From the NCBI GenBank assembly GCA_947630595.1, contig CANRIG010000018.1:1-46003 (forward strand): DNA of 46,003 nt, written 5' to 3'. The notes beneath the pieces are model-generated. The model did no database searches. It was not told the origin of the DNA and saw only the letters and a list, made by a program, of their open reading frames with translations. Of this stretch, positions 33,247 to 40,186 are shown one piece after another (the stretch's first letter is position 1; each line of letters opens with the position of its first letter). This DNA comes from an uncultured Lachnospiraceae bacterium (GTDB lineage Bacteria; Bacillota; Clostridia; Lachnospirales; Lachnospiraceae). The translations under genes were made by a program, and so were the position numbers.

Positions 33247-34044
33247 CTACACAAAATCAATCACGACCAGCTCCGGCGGATTGTTGATGCGCAGCGGTAT
33301 CGTGTGGTCTCCGAGGCCGGCGCTGACAATCATTTTTCTGTGGTTCTCCCGGTACAGTCCCCGGTCATAATGCGGAAACAGCCCGAACTGCGGGCTGACC
33401 ACGCCGCCCAGAAACGGCAGCCGCACCATACCGCCGTGCAGATGCCCGGACAGCGTCAGATCCGCGCCCCACGCCGCGTACGCGCTGAAATAGCGCGGAT
33501 GATGAGCCAGAAGGATATTGTAGCACTGCTCCAGCGGGCTGCCCAGCAGTTCCGTGATCCGCTCCGCCGTGGGCATGCTGCGCCCGAACCGCCGGTAATA
33601 GACGGCGTCCAGCTCCAGCCCCCAGACCGCGAACGGCACGTGCTGAATCTCCACCCGCGCGCAGGTGTTTTCCAGCAGGTACACGCCGAAGCTGCGGATG
33701 GTGTCGGCATAGCGCTCATAACGGTCGCCGAAATGCTCCGGATAAATCTTCATCCGGTACTCATGATTGCCGTTCGCATAGTACACCGGGTACTGCTTCG
33801 TCAGCTCCGCCATCAAAGCCACCGCGGCGTCGGTCTGCGGCTCGTCGCCGGCGATCAGCATATCGCCCGCAACCAGAATCAGCTCCGGATTCTCCGCGCG
33901 AATCTGCCGCAGCAGATCGCTGTTGCCCTCTCCGTAGCTCCGGTTGTGGAGATCGCTCAAAAACACCGCCGAAAACGGCCGGCTCAGCTCCCGGTATTCC
34001 CCTCCGGTTCGCACCCGGTACCGCGTTACTTTAAAATCCGACAT
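33247..34044 (-). CDS. Metallophosphoesterase, YkuE/YaeI-like
   Basis: A calcineurin-like phosphoesterase with a two-metal centre. The ATG at 34044 follows AAAGGA. The 265-residue product has motifs in order: VFLSDLHNRSYG (DxH), LILVAGDMLIAGD (GDxx), YYANGNHEYR (GNHE), LLAHHPRYFS and LTLSGHLHGG (GHxH). It is close to proteins annotated as UDP-2,3-diacylglucosamine hydrolase-like or YkuE; the true substrate is unknown. It is first of the operon with scpA-scpB-dac. A 37-nt stretch of the gene (33729-33765) reappears in inverted orientation in the upstream intergenic region (34264-34300). Upstream in-frame extensions into the terminator hairpin are not credible. Confidence 0.9.
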   Translation of the reverse strand: MSDFKVTRYRVRTGGEYRELSRPFSAVFLSDLHNRSYGEGNSDLLRQIRAENPELILVAGDMLIAGDEPQTDAAVALMAELTKQYPVYYANGNHEYRMKIYPEHFGDRYERYADTIRSFGVYLLENTCARVEIQHVPFAVWGLELDAVYYRRFGRSMPTAERITELLGSPLEQCYNILLAHHPRYFSAYAAWGADLTLSGHLHGGMVRLPFLGGVVSPQFGLFPHYDRGLYRENHRKMIVSAGLGDHTIPLRINNPPELVVIDFV

Positions 34045-34097
34045 CCCGTATGTTCCTTTCTGAACCCGCGTGCCCTGCGGCCGCAGGGCATCATCCG

Positions 34098-34146
34098 GTA
34101 AAAGCCCGCGCATCGCTCTGCGCTTCGCATGAAAGCGGGCTTTTAC
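34098..34146. terminator. Strong bidirectional terminator between dac and the phosphoesterase
   Basis: GTAAAAGCCCGC (34098-34109) pairs perfectly with GCGGGCTTTTAC (34135-34146) around a 25-nt loop; the A/T ends give a U-run in either direction. It ends the dac transcript about 300 nt after the dac stop. A second GC palindrome, CCTGCGGCCGCAGG (34074-34087), lies next to it. The phosphoesterase operon promoter must lie in or after this region; I could not assign it. Confidence 0.8.
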
Positions 34147-34429
34147 AGTAAGTCTAAACAGTATAGCACATTTTGCGGCCGCTGAAAACCCCCGCCTTTT
34201 AATGACCCTTAATCCTTTTAATGACCCTTTTAATAACTCGCGAAAGCTTTTTAAATGCTGAAACCATGAATACCGGATGAAGATTTATCCGGAGCGCTTC
34301 GTCAAGAAAGCGGTCGCAAGGCCTTTTCAAACACCTGCAAGGCGTCGCATTCATACCCTTAAAACGCCTTGTAGTGTCCATAGCGTTCTCATCTTTAAAG
34401 CACTCTCAATGTTCACAACATCCACATAC
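34147..34429 (-). repeat. dac 3' region with degenerate repeats and an inverted copy of phosphoesterase sequence
   Basis: No gene is visible. Next to the dac stop, the last codons (ATG TGG ATG CTA TGG .. TAA) recur about 26 and 61 nt farther on in degenerate form, ending in TGA or TTTTAA. At 34264-34300 the plus strand matches the coding strand of the phosphoesterase (33729-33765) at 34 of 37 positions. At 34199-34235 CTTTTAATGACCCTT occurs twice. If transcribed from the dac promoter, this would be a long 3' UTR. Confidence 0.75.
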
Positions 34430-35650
34430 TTAAATCGCCCATAGCATCCACATTTTATACAGATAATCGAAATAACCGGCGCGTTCCACCGCAGCGGTCG
34501 TGACGATCGGCACCGACCCGATCTCCCTGCCATTCAGCGTATAGACGCAGGCTCCCACCTGCTCTCCCTGTTCCAGCGGCGCCCGCACATCCGGCTGCCA
34601 CTGAATCTGTTTCTCGATGGCGGAAAAATCGTCGTTTTCCGTACTCAGCCAGGAAAATTCCCGCTCATATTCCACACCCACGGTCGGCTCCGCCGCGCCG
34701 CGCACCGCAATCGGTTCCAATGGCTGCATCTCCTCGTCATGGTACAGCGTGCATCTGGAAAACCCATAATTCAGCAGCTGTCCCGCCTCCGCAAACCGGG
34801 TTTTGGAATCCGGCGAGGTCATGACCGTGCCGATCAAACGGATGCCGCCGCGCTCGGCGGTGGCGCTCAGGCAGTATTTTGCGTAGCTGGTGCTGCCGGT
34901 CTTGAGCCCGTCGCAGCCATTGAAAGCGCGCAGCAGCTTGTTGGTGTTCGTCAGGGTAAAGGTGTTGCTCCCCTTTCTTGTGACATGAGTGATGTCTTCC
35001 ATCCAGATACCGGAATATTCCACCACCTGCGGAAAGCGCAACAGCAGCTCCCGCGACATCAGCGCCACGTCGCGGGCCGTGGTATAGTGCTCCGGCGAAT
35101 CCGTGAGGCCGCAGCAGTCCACAAAATGCGTGTTCTTCATACCCAGCGCTTCGGCCTTTTCGTTCATGGCCGCCACAAACGCTTCCTCCGTGCCGGCGAT
35201 CTGTTCCGCCATGGCCACGGCGGCGTCATTTCCGGAGGCAATGATGATGCATTTCAGCATCGTCTCCACCGTCTGCGTCTCGCCCTCCTCCAGAAAGACC
35301 TGCGAACCGCCCATCGATTTGGCATGCGCGCTCGTCACCACTTCCTGGTCAAGCGTCAGCCTGCCCGCCTCCAACGCCTCAAAAATCAGAAGCACCGTCA
35401 TGATCTTGGTCACGCTGGCCGGATGGATTTTGGCGTCCGCGTCCTTTTCAAACAGCACCTGCCCGGTCGAAACCTCCATCACCAGCGCGTGCGGCGTCTG
35501 AATTTCCGGTACGCTTTGAATTTCCGCCGCGTTTTGAATCTCCAATGCGTTTCCCTGCGCATTTTGAATTTCCGATACGCCTTCCTGCGCGGAAACCGCC
35601 GTGCCAAACACCATCCAGAATACCAGAAGCCAGGAAATCAATTTTTTCAT
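34430..35650 (-). CDS. D-alanyl-D-alanine carboxypeptidase (S11, DacF-like)
   Basis: A second PBP5-type carboxypeptidase trimming peptidoglycan pentapeptides. The 406-residue product has a signal peptide ending VSAQE. A short repeated linker (EIQNAQGNALEIQNAAEIQSVPEIQ) precedes the catalytic domain with SVTK (HPASVTKIMTV), SGN (IIASGNDAAVAMAEQ) and KTG (CDGLKTGSTSYAKYC). A C-terminal beta domain and amphipathic end YFDYLYKMWMLWAI may anchor it to the membrane. The ribosome binding site is weak (TGGACGGT). It is transcribed alone, between the 21-nt repeats upstream and the terminator at 34098-34146. Both ends of the coding region touch tandem repeats. Confidence 0.93.
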   Translation of the reverse strand: MKKLISWLLVFWMVFGTAVSAQEGVSEIQNAQGNALEIQNAAEIQSVPEIQTPHALVMEVSTGQVLFEKDADAKIHPASVTKIMTVLLIFEALEAGRLTLDQEVVTSAHAKSMGGSQVFLEEGETQTVETMLKCIIIASGNDAAVAMAEQIAGTEEAFVAAMNEKAEALGMKNTHFVDCCGLTDSPEHYTTARDVALMSRELLLRFPQVVEYSGIWMEDITHVTRKGSNTFTLTNTNKLLRAFNGCDGLKTGSTSYAKYCLSATAERGGIRLIGTVMTSPDSKTRFAEAGQLLNYGFSRCTLYHDEEMQPLEPIAVRGAAEPTVGVEYEREFSWLSTENDDFSAIEKQIQWQPDVRAPLEQGEQVGACVYTLNGREIGSVPIVTTAAVERAGYFDYLYKMWMLWAI

Positions 35651-35782
35651 AGTTTACCGTCCAGTTTTCTCTTATTAAAACTATATTAGGGACCGGGGAA
35701 AATATGACAGGACAGGCGGGCTTCGGTTTTGGTGTTTTGGGTTTTGGTGTTTTGGGTTTTGATGGTTTGGTTTTCATTAAAT

Positions 35783-35887
35783 AATTCGAATGCTGACATT
35801 TCTAATTCGGATGTTGCCGTTTCTAATTCGGACGCTGACATTTCTAATCCGGACGCTGCCATTTCTAATTCGGACGCTGCCATTTCG
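35783..35887. repeat. Five direct 21-nt repeats upstream of dac
   Basis: Five contiguous 21-nt units (core AATTCGGACGCTGMCATTTCT) start at 35783, 35804, 35825, 35846 and 35867. The unit is two DNA turns and seven codons, so frames on both strands stay open and encode heptapeptide repeats, but no ribosome binding site supports a gene. Next to them (35716-35775) TTTTGGTGTTTTGGG is repeated two to three times. The last unit merges into the inverted repeat that follows. Confidence 0.9.
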
Positions 35888-35980
35888 TCCGGTCGGTACC
35901 CTTTCGAGTATTTTCTCCGGAAAACAAAGAAAGTTTTCCGGAGAAAACACATCGAAAATCCAACCGGACGAAATGACAGC
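35876..35980. repeat. Long inverted repeat, MITE-like hairpin
   Basis: Arms of about 45 nt, with outer ends CATTTCGTCCGGT and ACCGGACGAAATG and inner ends TTTTCTCCGGAAAAC and GTTTTCCGGAGAAAA, surround a 7-nt AAAGAAA loop. The arms differ by a few bases and a 2-nt indel; GCTG/CAGC extends them outward. The inner stem alone could end transcription in both directions. Size and shape fit a small non-autonomous transposable element or a big terminator; no target duplication is obvious. Confidence 0.8.
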
Positions 35981-35984
35981 TGGT

Positions 35985-36110
35985 TGAGCATGATAATAGG
36001 ATACTGTAGTACTGATATTATAGTACTAATACTAGAATACTAGAATACTATAGTACTATGACTATGGTACGATACAAGCGACTGTATCCGCTAAACATCC
36101 AATTTCTGAC
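35985..36110. repeat. AT-rich low-complexity TAGTACTA tract
   Basis: Several overlapping copies of TAGTACT, ATACTAGAATAC and ATAGTACTA make a locally palindromic AT-rich stretch (about 36005-36075) between the inverted repeat and the cls 3' array. No gene or promoter can be assigned. Confidence 0.6.
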
Positions 36111-36117
36111 AGTAAGC

Positions 36118-36482
36118 TCTGTTTTACCGGTCGGTTCGATATTTACTTTACCCGAAGTTCAATAGTTTTTTTCGCCGAATGGTTCGATATTTACTTTACC
36201 CGATGGTTCAATAGTTGGTTCTGCCTGGTGATTCAATATTTACTTTATCCGATGGTTCAATAGTTTGTTTTGCCTGATGATTCGATATTTACTTTACCCG
36301 AAGTTCAATAGTTCGTTTCGCCCAATGGTTCAATATTTTATTTTGCCGGATGATTCATATTTTGTTTTACCTGCTGGTTCATTATTCATTTTATCTGCTA
36401 CCCCGGCATTTTATTTTACCTGCTGGTTCATCATTTATTTTATATGCTGCTCCGACATTTTATTTTACCTGCTACTTTGAAT
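36118..36482 (-). repeat. Degenerate 24-25-nt tandem array downstream of cls
   Basis: About 14 head-to-tail units of 24-25 nt fill the region. The unit on the minus strand is approximately GGTAAAATAAATATTGAACCATC; odd and even units differ, giving a 49-50-nt higher-order period. The array begins about 15 nt past the cls stop. Most units contain TGA or TAA in one frame. The units are contiguous with no unique spacers, so it is not CRISPR. Confidence 0.9.
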
Positions 36483-36496
36483 ACCTATATCTGAGA

Positions 36497-38029
36497 TTAC
36501 ATCAGGGGCGCAAACAGGCGCAACACGCTCTGCCAGACCTGTGTGAGGGCGCTGCGGCGGCAGTTTTCGAGCGTGATCTCGCGGGACTCGCGGAAGGTTT
36601 CCAGCACATCCTTTTTCAGCTGCAGCACTGCCTGCGCGTGGTACATCCACACGCCGCATTCAAAATGGAGATAAAGGCTGCGGTAATCGAGGTTGATCGA
36701 GCCCACTGTAGCGATTTTGTCGTCACAGACAAAGGACTTCGCATGCAGGAATCCGCGACTGTATTCATAGATGCGCACCCCGGCCTCCAGCAGCACGCCG
36801 TAATGGGACTGTGTCACCAGGAAAACCAGCTTTTTGTCCGGAATCCCGGGCACTACAATGCGCACGTCGATCCCGCTTTTGGCCGCAAGGCAGAGCGCGG
36901 TCGTCACTTCGCTGTCGATCACCAGGTACGGCGTAAAAATATAAATATAGCGCTTTGCACGGTTGATGATATTCAGGTAAACCGATTCGCCGACCGTCTC
37001 ATGGTCAAGCGGCGTATCTCCGTATGGCTGCACGAACCCGTCCGTTTCAAACGGCTCCTCATGCCAGACGTGCGGCCGGTACTTTGCAAAATCAACTGTT
37101 TCGTGCGCCAGCACGCTCCACATCTGCAGAAACATGACCGTAAAGCTCCAGACCGCCTCGCCGCGCAGCATCACCGCGCTGTCTTTCCAGTACCCGAAGC
37201 GCTGGATTGCATTGATGTATTCGTCGGCCAGGTTGACGCCGCCGGTAAACGCCACATAGCCGTCGATCACCGTGATTTTTCGGTGATCGCGGTTGTTGAG
37301 GATAATCGAGGCCACCGGCATCAGCGGATTGAAGACCTCGCAGCGGATGCCCTTGCGCTGAAGCTGGAGCTGAAGCTGCTGCGGCAGCCGGCTGGCGCAT
37401 CCAAAGTCGTCGTAGATCAGGCGCACATCGAGCCCCATCTGCGCCTTTTCCTCCAGAACCGCAAGGATGCTGTCCCACATTTCCCCCTCGGCGATGATAA
37501 AGTATTCCATGAAAATAAAATGCCCCGCGCGTTTCAGCTCCGTGAGCAGATCGCGGTACATTTCCTCGCCGACGCGGTAATATTTTGTCTTCGTCCCCTG
37601 GTAGAGCGGAAAACCGGCCATTCCGCTGATGTAGCAGGACTGGCGCGCCGCCGTCTCGCTCTCCCTGCGCAGGTGCTCCGTCACTTTCCGGTCGCCGCTC
37701 AGATAATCCGCCGCCGCGTGGTAAGACTCGTCCAGCTTGTGCTGCATGTCCTTGCCCATCCAGGAACGTCCGAACAGCAGGTAAATCACAGCGCCCACGA
37801 TCGGCACGACCAGAATCAGCGTCGTCCAGGCCAGCTTGTAGGCCGGATTGATGTTTTTGCTGGTCAGGCGCAGGACTGCAACAATACTGAGGATATCAAT
37901 GACCGTCGTCACAATCGGAAAGCGGTCGCCGAGCACCATGATCATAAAGACCAGCCATACTACCTGTACGAGCACCGCAAGCGCGACAATCACCACGCGC
38001 CCTACCATACGCTTCGAAGTAGTTTTCAT
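36497..38029 (-). CDS. cls: Cardiolipin synthase (phospholipase D type)
   Basis: Condenses two phosphatidylglycerols to cardiolipin at the membrane. The 510-residue product has two N-terminal helices (about residues 10-60, VVIVALAVLVQVVWLVFMI.. and LAWTTLILVVPIVGAVIYLLFG, the PLDc_N region). Two HKD motifs follow, NRDHRKITVIDGYVAFTGGVN (near residue 240) and RGFLHAKSFVCDDKIATVGSINLDYRS (near 430). The end HFECGVWMYHAQ.. ..LFAPLM is typical. The ATG follows AAGGAG by 11 nt. It is expressed toward the 24-nt repeat array; upstream is the rpsU terminator, so it has its own promoter within a short gap or receives read-through. Confidence 0.96.
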   Translation of the reverse strand: MKTTSKRMVGRVVIVALAVLVQVVWLVFMIMVLGDRFPIVTTVIDILSIVAVLRLTSKNINPAYKLAWTTLILVVPIVGAVIYLLFGRSWMGKDMQHKLDESYHAAADYLSGDRKVTEHLRRESETAARQSCYISGMAGFPLYQGTKTKYYRVGEEMYRDLLTELKRAGHFIFMEYFIIAEGEMWDSILAVLEEKAQMGLDVRLIYDDFGCASRLPQQLQLQLQRKGIRCEVFNPLMPVASIILNNRDHRKITVIDGYVAFTGGVNLADEYINAIQRFGYWKDSAVMLRGEAVWSFTVMFLQMWSVLAHETVDFAKYRPHVWHEEPFETDGFVQPYGDTPLDHETVGESVYLNIINRAKRYIYIFTPYLVIDSEVTTALCLAAKSGIDVRIVVPGIPDKKLVFLVTQSHYGVLLEAGVRIYEYSRGFLHAKSFVCDDKIATVGSINLDYRSLYLHFECGVWMYHAQAVLQLKKDVLETFRESREITLENCRRSALTQVWQSVLRLFAPLM

Positions 38030-38064
38030 GTTCCGAGTTTCTCCTTTTTTCGCACAACCTTAAA

Positions 38065-38102
38065 GTAAAAAATCCCTGACCACACAAGACCAGGGATTTT
38101 AC
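38065..38102 (-). terminator. Terminator of rpsU
   Basis: AAAATCCCTG pairs with CAGGGATTTT around a 12-nt loop, flanked by A and T runs, just after the rpsU stop. Confidence 0.88.
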
Positions 38103-38108
38103 TTCTCG

Positions 38109-38285
38109 TTAATTGAATTTACGCTTCCGGGCAGCTTCAGACTTCTTTTTACGTCTTACGCTCGGTTTTTCGTAATGCTCTCTCTTACGAATCTCCTGCT
38201 GGATACCCGCCTTTGCGCAGTTTCTTTTGAAACGGCGTAAAGCACTGTCCAAAGTTTCGTTTTCTTTTACGATTACATTCGACAT
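38109..38285 (-). CDS. rpsU: 30S ribosomal protein S21
   Basis: S21 is a small basic protein of the 30S platform near the anti-Shine-Dalgarno region. Reading the minus strand gives 58 codons: [19 protein letters not shown], then [20 protein letters not shown], then [19 protein letters not shown], the full S21 sequence. The ATG follows AGGTG at 7 nt. It has its own promoter and terminator. In many Bacillota rpsU lies near yqeY or dnaG; here it is alone between csoR and cls. Confidence 0.97.
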   Translation of the reverse strand: MSNVIVKENETLDSALRRFKRNCAKAGIQQEIRKREHYEKPSVRRKKKSEAARKRKFN

Positions 38286-38363
38286 TCTCTCACACCTAAC
38301 CTCCCTCCAGTTGCAGATTGTGCATAATACAACTGTCTGGGTATTCGTATTGCACTATTAAAC

Positions 38364-38391
38364 AGTATAACATATTTTCTGTTTTCGTCAA
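38364..38391 (-). promoter_or_regulatory. Promoter of rpsU
   Basis: Minus strand: -35 TTGACG (38386-38391), 16-nt spacer, -10 TATACT (38364-38369) with TGT extension. The leader of about 75 nt contains GTTGTATTATGCACAATCTGCAAC, a possible stem. Confidence 0.8.
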
Positions 38392-38430
38392 CTCTTTTTC
38401 GGGAATTTACTCAAAAAATAATAATATTTA

Positions 38431-38796
38431 TTACTTCATCAAACGCTGTATCGTCGCGCACAGTTCATCCACCGTTTCTTCGCGTCCGTTGCGGACATCC
38501 TGCACCACGCAGGACTTGATATGGCTGGACAAAAGCACCTTGCTGAAGCTGCTCAGGGCCGACTGCACCGCCGAAACCTGCGTCAAAATTTCGACGCAGT
38601 AGCGGTCGTCCTCGACCATGCCCTGCAGTCCGCGCACCTGCCCCTCGATCCGTTTCAGGCGGTTCAGCAGATCGCGGTACTCCTTGTCGTCCCGGTGCTT
38701 GGTGCGGCAGCATTCCGGCAGATGGGATTCTGTCTGTAAATGGGCTTCTGCCGACTGGCTCACATTGCTTGTCTCCTCTCTCTCCGTGCCGTTCAT
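38431..38796 (-). CDS. csoR: CsoR-type metal-sensing transcriptional repressor
   Basis: CsoR/RcnR family proteins are all-helical repressors released from DNA by metal binding. The 121-residue product has the core EYRDLLNRLKRIEGQVRGLQGMVEDDRYCVEIL, then QVSAVQSALSSFSKVLLSSHIKSCV. The first Cys, then His 25 residues on, then Cys 4 residues later, match the Cys-His-Cys copper(I) site of CsoR exactly, with Tyr before the first Cys. An extended Cys- and His-containing N-terminus (HLPECCRTKH) is extra. No copper ATPase or chaperone gene is in view, so the target may be remote. A GTGAAAGG site precedes the ATG. Confidence 0.92.
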   Translation of the reverse strand: MNGTEREETSNVSQSAEAHLQTESHLPECCRTKHRDDKEYRDLLNRLKRIEGQVRGLQGMVEDDRYCVEILTQVSAVQSALSSFSKVLLSSHIKSCVVQDVRNGREETVDELCATIQRLMK

Positions 38797-38836
38797 CCTT
38801 TCACTCTCCCAAAATTTCTCCTAAAATCCTGCTATC

Positions 38837-38874
38837 ATCTTAACACAAATCAGACGTTTCCGCAACAATTGTTG
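38837..38874 (-). promoter_or_regulatory. Promoter and perfect palindrome upstream of csoR
   Basis: Minus strand: -35 TTGCGG (38860-38865), 17-nt spacer, -10 TAAGAT (38837-38842). The perfect 12-nt palindrome CAACAATTGTTG (38863-38874) overlaps the -35 and is a candidate operator. It lacks the G-tract typical of CsoR sites, so another regulator is possible. Confidence 0.65.
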
Positions 38875-38894
38875 ACTGGCAATATAGTTCTCCG

Positions 38895-38999
38895 TCATGC
38901 GATTGCTGCTATCTCACTGCCGAAAAGCATCTGCGCAGTCTTATATCCGAACAGGCGGCGCGGGTAATTATTGATCCAATCTTCGATATTTTGTAAGAA
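38895..38999 (-). pseudogene. C-terminal remnant of an IS30-like transposase
   Basis: In one minus-strand frame ending at TGA 38895-38897 I read QNIEDWINNYPRRLFGYK followed by TAQMLFGSEIAAIA. The WxNNxPRRxxxYKTxxxxF pattern is the extreme C-terminus of IS30-family transposases. Upstream of about 39000 the frame no longer matches, so only about 33 codons remain. Terminal inverted repeats are not recognisable. A CTACAGG/CCTGTAG hairpin (39020-39053) lies next to it. Confidence 0.55.
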
Positions 39000-39115
39000 A
39001 AGTCAGGGATTTGCTGCAGAAATTCACTACAGGTATTCCCTGTAGAAATTTCAATGCAGACCGGGCGGCAGCCAAACCGCAGGCAATAATTTCTGCCTGT
39101 CCGGACACGGAACGC

Positions 39116-39144
39116 TTTACAGATTTCCGTTTTTCGATTATACT
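39116..39144 (+). promoter_or_regulatory. Promoter of the PHP-HAD operon
   Basis: Plus strand: -35 TTTACA (39116-39121), 17-nt spacer, -10 TATACT (39139-39144). It gives a leader of about 155 nt containing the 18-nt repeats. A CAGGCA/TGCCTG dyad lies just upstream (about 39080-39100). The rest of 38797-39307 holds the csoR promoter, the transposase remnant and a hairpin. Confidence 0.65.
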
Positions 39145-39188
39145 GTCAGAGTCCGGAATACAAATCGTGGCAGGCTGAAGGCCAAAAT

Positions 39189-39244
39189 ACTGTTTCGGTA
39201 CGTCAAAGTGTTTTGATATACCCAAGTATTTCGACATGCCTAAA
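39189..39244 (+). repeat. Three degenerate 18-nt repeats in the PHP leader
   Basis: TGTTTCGGTACGTCAAAG, TGTTTTGATATACCCAAG and TATTTCGACATGCCTAAA follow one another. The period is six codons. The transcript leader would contain them; no peptide with a start signal is evident. Confidence 0.65.
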
Positions 39245-39307
39245 CCAGGAACATAAGCCGTGAATACAAGCCGCAGCAGTCTGACGGCATGGAAAGGATT
39301 TACCTGC

Positions 39308-40186
39308 ATGGAATATATTGATCTGCACGTCCATTCGAACCGTTCCGACGGAACGCTCTCGCCCGCTGAGCTGGTGCGGCTGGCGTCTGACAGCGGTCTG
39401 CGGGCGTTCGCCCTCACCGACCACGACAGCATCGACGGGCTCGCCGAGGCGACAGCCGCCGCACAGGGAATCGGTGTGGAAGTCGTGTCGGGCATTGAGT
39501 TTTCAACGGAATATGAAAAAACGGACATCCACATCCTGGGACTGGATTTTGACTGGCATCATCCTGCCTTTCAGGAACGGCTTACGTTTTACCGCGATGA
39601 GCGCAAACGCCGGAATCTGAAAATGATCGACCGCATGGCCGCCGACGGCATCAGCATCTCCCTGGAGCAAATGCGGCAGGAGTTCGGAGACGGAATCTGG
39701 ACGCGGGCGCACTTTGCGCGCCATCTGCTCAGTCAGGGATATGTCCGTGATCTGCCGGAGGCATTCCGCCGATACGTCGGCGAAGGATGCCGGTACTTTA
39801 TTCCCCGGCATAAGGTCAGCCCCTTTGAGGCCGTGGCTTTGCTGCGCGAATACAATGGCATTCCGATACTGGCTCATCCGTTTCAGTATCGTTTTGAGGA
39901 GGCAGACCTGCGCCTGCTGTTGAAACGGCTGAAGGAAGCCGGCCTGATCGGCATGGAAACTTTCTACTCTCTGTATACAGAAGACCAGAGTAATGATCTG
40001 TTGACGCTGGCGTCGGAATACGATCTGGCTCCCAGCGGCGGTTCTGATTTTCACGGTGCAAACAAACCGGGGATTGCGCTCGGCTCCGGCCGGCACAACC
40101 TGCGGATTCCTTACTCTGTACTTGATGATTTACGCATAAAAAAGGAGGAACATCATGGAACGAAGAATTCTGTTCACGGATCTTGA
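39308..40186 (+). CDS. PHP-domain metal-dependent phosphoesterase (TrpH/YciV-like)
   Basis: Proteins of this group hydrolyse short RNA or 3',5'-nucleoside bisphosphates with a trinuclear metal centre. The ATG at 39308 follows GGAAAGGA; a GTG 16 codons upstream lacks a site. The 292-residue product has metal motifs MEYIDLHVHSNRSDG (HxH), FALTDHDSI (TDHD), VVSGIEFSTEY, DIHILGLDFD, PILAHPFQY and GGSDFHGANKPGI. It is the first gene of a two-gene plus-strand operon; its end overlaps the HAD gene start by 32 nt. Exact substrate uncertain. Confidence 0.92.
   Translation: MEYIDLHVHSNRSDGTLSPAELVRLASDSGLRAFALTDHDSIDGLAEATAAAQGIGVEVVSGIEFSTEYEKTDIHILGLDFDWHHPAFQERLTFYRDERKRRNLKMIDRMAADGISISLEQMRQEFGDGIWTRAHFARHLLSQGYVRDLPEAFRRYVGEGCRYFIPRHKVSPFEAVALLREYNGIPILAHPFQYRFEEADLRLLLKRLKEAGLIGMETFYSLYTEDQSNDLLTLASEYDLAPSGGSDFHGANKPGIALGSGRHNLRIPYSVLDDLRIKKEEHHGTKNSVHGS

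Noticed and set aside
35686-35991. A 101-codon minus-strand frame with ELEMAAS heptads (and the opposite-strand frame)
   Set aside because: The frame exists because 21-nt repeats preserve openness on both strands; no start signal, and it spans the inverted repeat.
36118-36482. CRISPR-like array
   Set aside because: Units are contiguous and degenerate with no unique spacers, and there are no cas genes in the window.
38968-39534. A 188-codon minus-strand open frame opposite the start of the PHP gene
   Set aside because: It is antisense to strong PHP-domain coding sequence, has no ribosome binding site and crosses the transposase scar and repeats.
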